DNA of 12,909 bases from Planctomycetota bacterium (GTDB lineage: Bacteria; Planctomycetota; UBA1135; UBA2386): the NCBI GenBank assembly GCA_023433825.1, contig JAEYTU010000125.1, forward strand, positions 1-12,909, in the 5' to 3' direction. Every line of letters begins with the position of its first letter. The first letter of the stretch is position 1. The notes beneath the pieces were generated by a model. The model was not told the DNA's origin. It did not search any database and saw only the letters and a program-made list of their open reading frames with translations. Position numbers and translations under genes: made by a program. Below, one piece after another: positions 7,606-12,909 of the stretch.

Positions 7606-8409
7606 GTGTCGACGCCAGAAGTGAGTGCGCGCGTGTTGCTGACCGGTGGGAGCGGGTTCCTCGGCAGGTATGTCGCGGCGGAGTTGGCGCGGCGCGGGGT
7701 CCCGTGCGTGGGGAGCGGGGAGGCGCGGGGCGGCGATCTCGCGGCGGGGGGGGGGGGCGACGGGCGCGGGTGTGATCGGGTGCTGCACTTGGGCGCGATG
7801 GCGGCGATGGGCGCGTGCGAACGGGAGCCCGAGCGCGCATGGGCGACGAATGTCGGCGGGACGGCGGCGTTGGTGCGCGCGTTCGGCGGGCGGTGTGTGC
7901 TGGCGTCGACGGATCTGGTGTTCGGTGGCGATCGCGCTCCATACCGCGTCGACGACGCACGGGATCCGCGGTCGGTCTACGGGCGGACGAAGGTCGCGGC
8001 GGAGGACGTCGTGCTGGCGGCCGGGGGCGTCGTGGCGCGCCTTCCGTTGTTGTTCGGTCGCAGTCACGACGGGCGGCGCGGCGCGACCGACATGGTCCGC
8101 GCGGCGTTGCGCGATGGTGCGGCGTTGACGCTGTTCACCGACGAGTGGCGCACGCCGCTGCACGCGGCGGATGCGGCCGTCGGGTTGGTGTCGCTCGTGC
8201 TCGCGTTGCCGGCCGGTGTGCACCACCTGCCCGGCCCCGAGCGGATCACGCGCGCGGCGTTCGGTCAGCGTTTCGCGGCGCTGCACGGGTTGGATCTGTC
8301 ACCGGTGCGCACCGCCCCGCGCGGCGACCCCATGCGTCCGGCCGACGTCTCGCTGCAAGGCACCCCGCCGACCGCGCGTTCGCTGGATGCGATGCTGCGC
8401 GACGCGTGA
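7606..8409 (+). CDS. RmlD-like NAD(P)-dependent sugar reductase/epimerase with internal G12 tract
   Basis: An extended-SDR protein of 267 residues closest in pattern to dTDP-4-dehydrorhamnose reductase. The Rossmann motif VLLTGGSGFLG (10-20) is followed by HLGA, the NVGGT segment, CVLASTDLVFGGDRAPY (active-site Ser101/Thr102) and YGRTK (Tyr125, Lys129), so the catalytic triad is complete. It probably reduces or epimerises a nucleotide sugar for surface polysaccharide; the exact substrate is open because no rmlA, B or C neighbour is visible. Start GTG 7606 is used; GTG 7621 is equally possible and still precedes the Rossmann motif. No Shine-Dalgarno sequence is seen. A run of twelve G (7746-7757) encodes part of a Gly stretch (48-51). 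The frame is intact across it, since motifs before and after are in phase. The gene converges on the HEAT-repeat gene and stops at the edge of a palindrome. Confidence 0.88.
   Translation: MSTPEVSARVLLTGGSGFLGRYVAAELARRGVPCVGSGEARGGDLAAGGGGDGRGCDRVLHLGAMAAMGACEREPERAWATNVGGTAALVRAFGGRCVLASTDLVFGGDRAPYRVDDARDPRSVYGRTKVAAEDVVLAAGGVVARLPLLFGRSHDGRRGATDMVRAALRDGAALTLFTDEWRTPLHAADAAVGLVSLVLALPAGVHHLPGPERITRAAFGQRFAALHGLDLSPVRTAPRGDPMRPADVSLQGTPPTARSLDAMLRDA
7746..7757 (+). repeat. G12 mononucleotide tract inside the reductase gene
   Basis: Twelve consecutive G in codons 47-51 of the reductase. Loss of one G would shift translation to a TGA at 8126-8128; gain of one G would end it at TGA 7773-7775. 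Tracts of this kind mediate slipped-strand phase variation of surface-sugar genes in other bacteria. It is also a place where sequencing errors are likely. Confidence 0.9.
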
Positions 8410-8446
8410 AAGTGAAACGAAGGTGCCTGGCACCTTTGTTTCACTT
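8409..8446. repeat. Palindromic repeat, copy 1 (core GGTGCCTGGCACC)
   Basis: An 18-bp inverted repeat (8410-8427 with 8429-8446, one G:T pair) around a single central base. It is 35/38 identical to copy 2, which lies 46 bp away. It starts at the last base of the reductase TGA (8407-8409). On the plus strand the right arm ends in a T-rich stretch, so it could help terminate the reductase transcript. Confidence 0.9.
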
Positions 8447-8454
8447 CGCCGGAG

Positions 8455-8492
8455 AAAGTGAAACGAAAGTGCCAGGCACCTTTGTCTCACTT
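8455..8492. repeat. Palindromic repeat, copy 2 (core GTGCCAGGCACC)
   Basis: Same 38-bp unit as copy 1 in the same orientation, with three differences (unit positions 14, 20 and 32) and an 8-bp spacer between the copies. The arms pair over 18 bp with two mismatches and one G:T. It contains the stop codon (8487-8489) and last Lys codon of the HEAT-repeat gene. A bidirectional terminator role for the convergent pair is plausible. Confidence 0.9.
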
Positions 8493-11237
8493 CACCGCGG
8501 TCTTCGCGTGGATCTGCGTGATCGCGGCGCGGGCGGCGGCCGTGATCTCGGGGTCGGCGTCGGTCGTCCAGTCGATCAGGAACGGCAGCGCCTCGGGCGC
8601 GCCCAGTGACCCCAGCGAACGGATCGCCAACATCCGCTGCTCGGTCGGCTGATCCGGCTTCGCCTGGTGCAACAGCTTCGCGGTCACACTCGGCGCGCTG
8701 GGGTCGAGACCCGACAGAACGCGATCGAAGTGCGCCTTCGTCTCGTGGTGGAAGCGGATCGCGGACAGCGCGTCGGCGGCGGCCTTGCGGACGGACTCGC
8801 GCTCGTCCTTCATCGCGCCGAGCAATGCCGGGACCGCGCCCGGGTCGAGCAACGTTCCGAGCGTCGTGCACGCCGCCTCACGAACGGTGGCCACCGGATC
8901 GCCGGCGGCTGCTGCCACCGCTGGCACGGCCTCACGGCCGAGCTTTGGCGCGAGCAGGCGAATGGCGGCCAACCGCGTGCGTTCGAAGCGGCTGCCGAGC
9001 AGGCGCGTCAACCATGCGAGGTCAGCCGCCGCGCCCCCCTCGATCAAGCATTCCGCGACGAACGTCGACATTCGCGCATCGTCGAGCATTGGCGTCAGTT
9101 CACCTTCGAATGCCTTCGCGGACTTCGCGCCGGTGATTCCCGCCACGACGGCAGCGAGCGCTCTCGGACGACCGCCCTTCAACACGTCCGCGACGAGCTC
9201 GCGACCCGAGTCCCGCAACTGCGTTGGGTAGGTCAACGAGTGCGTCAAAGACTGCAGCGCCTTCGTGAGTCGGTGAGAGTCCGACTCCGTGTCGACCGAT
9301 CCGACCGCAAGCGGGAACAGCATCTGCGCCACGTTTGGGCCAATCGCTCCGAACGCTTCCGGCATTGCCGCAATCACATCCTGCGGCGACTGCCGGACGA
9401 GGACCTCGGCAATGCGCTCACGAATCGGCGCCGGAATGTCACTGCTCGCACCGAAGAGACGAACGCCGATGCTCGACTCTTGGAAGCGACCGTCCTTCCG
9501 TGGCTGAACGGCGAGCACTGACGGCAAGAGCTCGATCGTCGCGACATCCTCGACGGCGAGCAGTACATACGCGCCCTTGAAGCGAAGCGCCGCGTCGCCC
9601 GTGTCGCTCGTCACGAGTTTCCTCAGCGCCTCGCGCACGGGCGGGGTGTCGTGCTTCGCAATCAGGTTGACGAGGTGCATGAGCGCCGAATTCACGTCGA
9701 CGAGCGAGCGAGCTTCGAGATCGACCAGGGCCGGTGCGGCGTCGGCGCGGCCGATCGCCGCGACTGCGAACGCGAGACTCTCGCCCAAGGGCGCGGACGG
9801 CGACACGATGTCCCCCGCGACGCGGAGCAGCGCCGGCAACGCAGTCGTGGGCCCAGGCCGGCGTCCCATGGCCATGAGCAGGGCGCTGGGTTGCCTGCTC
9901 TTCGGCAGCAACGGAATCACCTCGACCAGTTGCTCGGCGGTCGCATGTTGGGCGAGCCACTGACTGATGGAGACGGGCCAGCCAGTTGGCTCGAAACCCG
10001 CGTCGAGTGCCGCCTTCACTGCCGGAAACGCCGGTGCACTCCAGCCCTGCAGATACCGTTCGAGAAGCGCTGCGAACGCGAAGTGCGAACCGCTGTACCG
10101 CTCGCGGTGGGACGGAGCCGGGCCAATCCGTCGAGCAGCCTCGGCCATCGCGGCCACGTGCTCGTCGGGTGCAGTCAGTCGGAACTGCGGAAACTGTGAA
10201 TGACCGTCGACCAGACCGAGGTTCTCGATCAACAGCAATCGCGCATCGGGATCGTCGATCGCCAGCTGCGAGGTCAGCAGCCACATTGCCGCACGTCCGA
10301 CGCCTGGGTCTTGCGTGCGAAGCGCCTCGCGCACGACGTCGACGATGCCCGCGGCCAAAGCCGCCGCCTGCTGCTCCCGGGGAGATCCCTCCCAATCCCG
10401 TGAAATTCGCTGGAGCCCGGCCACTCGCGCCGCCGCCGGCCCTCGGCGCGCGACCCCAACCAAGTCGGTCAAAGTGAACGGTGTCGACCCGCTCGTGGTC
10501 CCCAGCAGAGCAGTCACGACACGCCCCTGCGGGTCCGCATCCGCGAGCCACGCGCGCGCTCTCTCCTCCATCCCCTTCGACGCCGCGAACGCACCACTCG
10601 CGGCGTGCGCACGCACTTCGACATCCGAATGCGCCGCGATCCGATCGGCCCACGCCTCCGCCGCCGGCCCGCCGATCTTCCAGATCAGCGCCGGCGTCCC
10701 CGGGCGCGTGCTGTCACGCGGCTCGACATCGAACTGCGCAATCAACTCCGTCACCGCCGGCGCACCGATCCACTGCAGGTTCGCGGCATCCTCCGTCGAG
10801 TACGGATGAAACGGCGACTGCGGCTGCTGCACGACGTTCGGGCCGCCCGCGTTCACCCGCGCAAACACCTTCTGAATGATCTCCCGCGCCCGCGCGCGCA
10901 ATTCCTTCTCGCGCTCGCCATCCTGCCCGAACTCGCGCTGCAATCGCGCGACACCGTCCGCCAACTCCTTCCCCCCGGCCGCGGCCTCCGCCAGCAACGA
11001 CTGCGCTTCCCCGCCGCGCCCGAGCCGCAACAACAACCGTCCGAGCCGAAACGCGACCTCGGCGCGCGACGCGCCCCCGGACGCCCCTTGCCCCTCCAGC
11101 AACCGCCGATACCCGGCCTCCGCCGCCCCGAGGTCGTGCTGCTGCTCGTCCAGCGCGACGACCCTCGCGAACTCCGACTGCGGACTCTGAGCGGCCGCCC
11201 ATGCCGCGAACGTCACGATGCAGATGATGTGTTTCAT
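8487..11237 (-). CDS. Exported HEAT-repeat protein
   Basis: A 916-residue protein starting at ATG 11237, with GAGGA a few bases upstream; an in-frame ATG at 11246 is less well placed. The N-terminus MKHIICIVTFAAWAAAQ is a typical signal peptide, so the protein is probably periplasmic. Residues about 22-100 look TPR-like (AAEAGYRRLLEG, AFRLGRLLLRLGRGGEAQ), followed by a charged helix. The rest is alpha-helical HEAT-like repeat, clearest at the C-terminus (about 755-910: AVPALLGAMKDERESVRKAA, ALPFLIDWTTDADPEITAAA). No catalytic motif is seen; a scaffold or binding role is an inference. It lies 68 nt after the response regulator on the same strand, so it may belong to the two-component operon. 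The middle of the gene appears to use somewhat more A/T third positions than its neighbours. Its stop lies inside a palindromic repeat. Confidence 0.85.
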   Translation of the reverse strand: MKHIICIVTFAAWAAAQSPQSEFARVVALDEQQHDLGAAEAGYRRLLEGQGASGGASRAEVAFRLGRLLLRLGRGGEAQSLLAEAAAGGKELADGVARLQREFGQDGEREKELRARAREIIQKVFARVNAGGPNVVQQPQSPFHPYSTEDAANLQWIGAPAVTELIAQFDVEPRDSTRPGTPALIWKIGGPAAEAWADRIAAHSDVEVRAHAASGAFAASKGMEERARAWLADADPQGRVVTALLGTTSGSTPFTLTDLVGVARRGPAAARVAGLQRISRDWEGSPREQQAAALAAGIVDVVREALRTQDPGVGRAAMWLLTSQLAIDDPDARLLLIENLGLVDGHSQFPQFRLTAPDEHVAAMAEAARRIGPAPSHRERYSGSHFAFAALLERYLQGWSAPAFPAVKAALDAGFEPTGWPVSISQWLAQHATAEQLVEVIPLLPKSRQPSALLMAMGRRPGPTTALPALLRVAGDIVSPSAPLGESLAFAVAAIGRADAAPALVDLEARSLVDVNSALMHLVNLIAKHDTPPVREALRKLVTSDTGDAALRFKGAYVLLAVEDVATIELLPSVLAVQPRKDGRFQESSIGVRLFGASSDIPAPIRERIAEVLVRQSPQDVIAAMPEAFGAIGPNVAQMLFPLAVGSVDTESDSHRLTKALQSLTHSLTYPTQLRDSGRELVADVLKGGRPRALAAVVAGITGAKSAKAFEGELTPMLDDARMSTFVAECLIEGGAAADLAWLTRLLGSRFERTRLAAIRLLAPKLGREAVPAVAAAAGDPVATVREAACTTLGTLLDPGAVPALLGAMKDERESVRKAAADALSAIRFHHETKAHFDRVLSGLDPSAPSVTAKLLHQAKPDQPTEQRMLAIRSLGSLGAPEALPFLIDWTTDADPEITAAARAAITQIHAKTAVK

Positions 11238-11246
11238 GGTCCTCAT

Positions 11247-11283
11247 CCGACGGCCCGGCGTCGCGCCGTCAGTCCGCCGTCGG
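11247..11283 (-). other. Nested hairpin in the response regulator-HEAT gap
   Basis: Bases 11247-11254 pair perfectly with 11276-11283 (8 bp), and 11256-11260 pair with 11264-11268 inside. It fills most of the 68-nt gap and ends about 10 nt before the HEAT gene start, close to its ribosome binding site. No U-tract follows, so an intercistronic processing or attenuation element is more likely than a simple terminator. Chance formation in GC-rich DNA is possible. Confidence 0.35.
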
Positions 11284-11305
11284 TGCGTTCTGTGTCCGGA
11301 AACTG

Positions 11306-12004
11306 TCAAGCGCGTGGCTCCAGGTCCAGTCGATAGCCGACGCCGTGCACCGTCCGCAGGTGCACCGGCCGCCGCGGATCGGGTTCGACCTTCTGACGCA
11401 GATTGAGCACGTGCGTGTCGATCGTCCGGTCGCCGACATTGCGGTCGCCGCCCCAGACCTCTTCGAGAAAACGCGCTCGACTGACCGCTTTGCCGGCAGA
11501 CATCCGCAGCAGCGCGAGCATCGCAGCCTCTTTGCGCGACAGATCGTGGACGACGCCGTCGTGCTCGACGCGGAACGCCTCGAGATCGACGGACGCCCGC
11601 CCGATCTCGAACCGCACGACGCCGGCCGCCGCCGGTCGCTCCACGCGGCGCAGCAGCGCCCGCACGCGCGCGAGCAGTTCCCGCAGCGAGAACGGCTTCG
11701 CGACGTAGTCGTCGGCGCCCAACTCGAACCCGAGCACCTTGTCACCCTCGGCGCCGCGCGCCGTCAGCAACAACACCGGCGTCGCGGCGTCGCGCGCACG
11801 CAGTTCGCGCAGCAGCTCGAGTCCGCTCGGCCCCGGCAGCATGACGTCGAGCACGACGACGTCAAACCGTCCCCCGCGCAACGCCGCCCGCGCCTCGTGG
11901 CCGTCGCCCGCGGCCGTGACCTCGTGACCCTCCCCGTGCAGCGCGTCGGTCAGCCCGCGCCGCAACGTCGCGTCGTCCTCGACCAAGAGCAACCGAAACG
12001 TCAT
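11306..12004 (-). CDS. OmpR/PhoB-family response regulator
   Basis: A 232-residue two-component transcription factor. The receiver domain (about 1-115) has the acidic pair Asp10/Asp11 in LLLVEDDATLR, phospho-acceptor Asp53 in VVVLDVMLPG, Thr81 in LLTARG and Lys103 in DDYVAKPF, so it should be phosphorylatable. A winged-helix DNA-binding domain follows (about 130-230), with LSRKEAAMLALL, FLEEVWGG, RTIDTHVLNLRQKVE and the terminal VHGVGYRL typical of the OmpR class. The ATG at 12004 overlaps the stop of the histidine kinase C-terminal frame as ATGA, which indicates translational coupling and identifies the cognate kinase. Targets are unknown; the HEAT-repeat gene 68 nt downstream is the obvious candidate for coregulation. 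Confidence 0.96.
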   Translation of the reverse strand: MTFRLLLVEDDATLRRGLTDALHGEGHEVTAAGDGHEARAALRGGRFDVVVLDVMLPGPSGLELLRELRARDAATPVLLLTARGAEGDKVLGFELGADDYVAKPFSLRELLARVRALLRRVERPAAAGVVRFEIGRASVDLEAFRVEHDGVVHDLSRKEAAMLALLRMSAGKAVSRARFLEEVWGGDRNVGDRTIDTHVLNLRQKVEPDPRRPVHLRTVHGVGYRLDLEPRA

Positions 12005-12909
12005 GCGGCACCCGCCCCCGTGTCCGCACTGCCGGCGCCCGCGCGCAGCGGAACGACGAACGTGAACACCGCGCCGCCGCCGTCGTCGGCCGCCGTGCAC
12101 GTCAAATCACCGCCGTGACGTCGCGCAATCGTCCGCGCGAGATACAGTCCCGATCCCGACGCCAGGGACGCCGCCATGACGGTGCGCGCGGCCGCGGACG
12201 AATCGCGCGAACACGCCCTCGCGTTCGTCCGGCGCGACGCCGGGACCGTGGTCGCGAACGCGCACCCGCGCCGCGCAGACGTCGTCACCATTGTCGGCGT
12301 CGACCCCCGCCGTCACGACGATCCGCCGGCCGTTCGCCGCGTACTTGCGCGCATTGTCGAGCACGTTCAGCAGCGCCTGGACGAACGCGCCGCGATCGAC
12401 ACGGACCGGCAACGCGGCGCCGTCGCCGTCGAACGTCACCGTCATCCCGTCGCGCAAAGCGAGCGGTGCAAACAGATCGACCGTCTCGGCGACGACCTCC
12501 CGCAGGTCGACGTCGCGGCGGTCGTCGGCGCGTTCGCCGCGTTCGACGCGGCCCAGGTCTAGAACGTTCTCGATCAGCATCGTCAGGCGGGCGGCTTCGA
12601 CGGCGAGCAGCCCGTAGTAGTCCCGTTCCTTTCCGCGCGCGCGGTCCTCGACCAGCATCTCGGCGAGTAGCCGGATCGACGCCAGCGGCGTCTTCAGTTC
12701 GTGCGTGACCGTCGTCAGGAACTCCATCTGGCGGCGCGCGGCGTCGCTCTCGCGGGCGGTGGCGCGGAACTGCTGACGCACCATCGCCGACGCAATGACG
12801 ACGAGGACGACGGTCAGCGCCGGTAACAGCCATTCGCCGGTCGTGAAGGTCGACCCGTCGGCGGCGTCGAGCGCCAGAAGCCCGGGCAATGGGAAAGACG
12901 ATCGCGTGC
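12001..12909 (-). CDS. Sensor histidine kinase, 5' partial and apparently frameshifted near its 3' end
   Basis: The frame is open to the right edge, so the sensor N-terminus is missing. One TM helix (about 12775-12832, WLLPALTVVLVVIASAMV) is followed by the dimerisation H-box FLTTVTHELKTP (His codon about 12701-12703), then an ATP-binding domain with N-box LLNVLDNARKY, G1 box DHGPGVAPDE and F-box VFARFVRG. After PG this frame loses similarity and stops at TGA 12107-12109. The missing G2 box, GSGSGLYLARTIARRHGGDL, and the final FTFVVPL strand lie one frame over and run to the TGA at 12001-12003, which overlaps the response regulator start as ATGA. The break is about 12155-12185, most simply one extra base near 12160. 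It is either a sequencing error or a true inactivating or programmed shift. As written, the first-frame product lacks the G2 box and should be inactive. Confidence 0.87.
12155..12185 (-). other. Frameshift site in the histidine kinase
   Basis: Upstream of this interval the F-box frame is convincing; downstream the G2-box frame is. Dropping one base near 12160 (GGC-G-TCG on the minus strand) joins them as PGSGSGLYLAR, a normal catalytic-domain sequence. The local sequence is not a long homopolymer. Confidence 0.75.

Noticed and set aside
8409..8492. Short CRISPR-like array
   Set aside because: Only two units, an 8-bp spacer and full palindromic symmetry; no cas genes nearby.
9439..10653. A 404-codon minus-strand open frame inside the HEAT-repeat gene
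   Set aside because: Same strand, different frame, Arg/Gly-rich with no domain; the HEAT frame has clear repeats throughout.
12005..12100. N-terminal extension of the response regulator upstream of ATG 12004
   Set aside because: The added residues are Arg/Gly-rich shadow sequence overlapping the histidine kinase. The receiver domain begins exactly at ATG 12004, which overlaps the kinase stop.

Overview
The window is very GC-rich. Its gene content fits a large-genome Gram-negative bacterium, most probably a planctomycete: a Ser/Thr kinase with the kinase-TM-TPR layout and a planctomycete-like kinase C-lobe, a CHAT-fold peptidase, a secreted FG-GAP protein, a large secreted HEAT-repeat protein, and a Kdo-8-phosphate synthase that implies LPS-type sugars. 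This taxonomic guess rests on protein style only; no rRNA is present.

Layout. (1) 1-967, + strand: C-terminal part of a CHAT protease-like protein ending in a transmembrane helix. It converges on and overlaps the next gene by 41 bp. (2) 927-7387, - strand, read right to left: YegS/DgkA-type lipid kinase, then kdsA (8-nt gap), then a Ser/Thr kinase (7-nt gap). These three form a tight operon of envelope and signalling genes. After a gap with a possible terminator hairpin come a secreted FG-GAP/VCBS-repeat protein and a lipoprotein-type MsrA. (3) 7388-7605: divergent intergenic region with a TTGACA-like -35 for the lipid kinase and a striking 18-bp-stem, multibranched inverted-repeat element. 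(4) 7606-8409, + strand: RmlD-like NAD-dependent sugar reductase with a run of twelve G inside the coding sequence, a candidate phase-variation tract. (5) 8409-8492: two near-identical palindromes between convergent genes, touching both stop codons. (6) 8487-12909, - strand, read right to left: sensor histidine kinase (cut by the window edge and apparently frameshifted before its G2 box), OmpR-type response regulator coupled by ATGA, and a 916-residue exported HEAT-repeat protein.

How the genes might work together: most of the window concerns the cell envelope (Kdo synthesis, lipid phosphorylation, a deoxysugar-type reductase, exported repeat proteins, an exported methionine sulfoxide reductase) and signalling (Ser/Thr kinase, two-component pair). 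I see no complete new defence or mobile system. The most unusual signals are the G12 tract, the split histidine kinase, the paired palindromes at the convergent stops and the branched inverted repeat upstream of the reductase.
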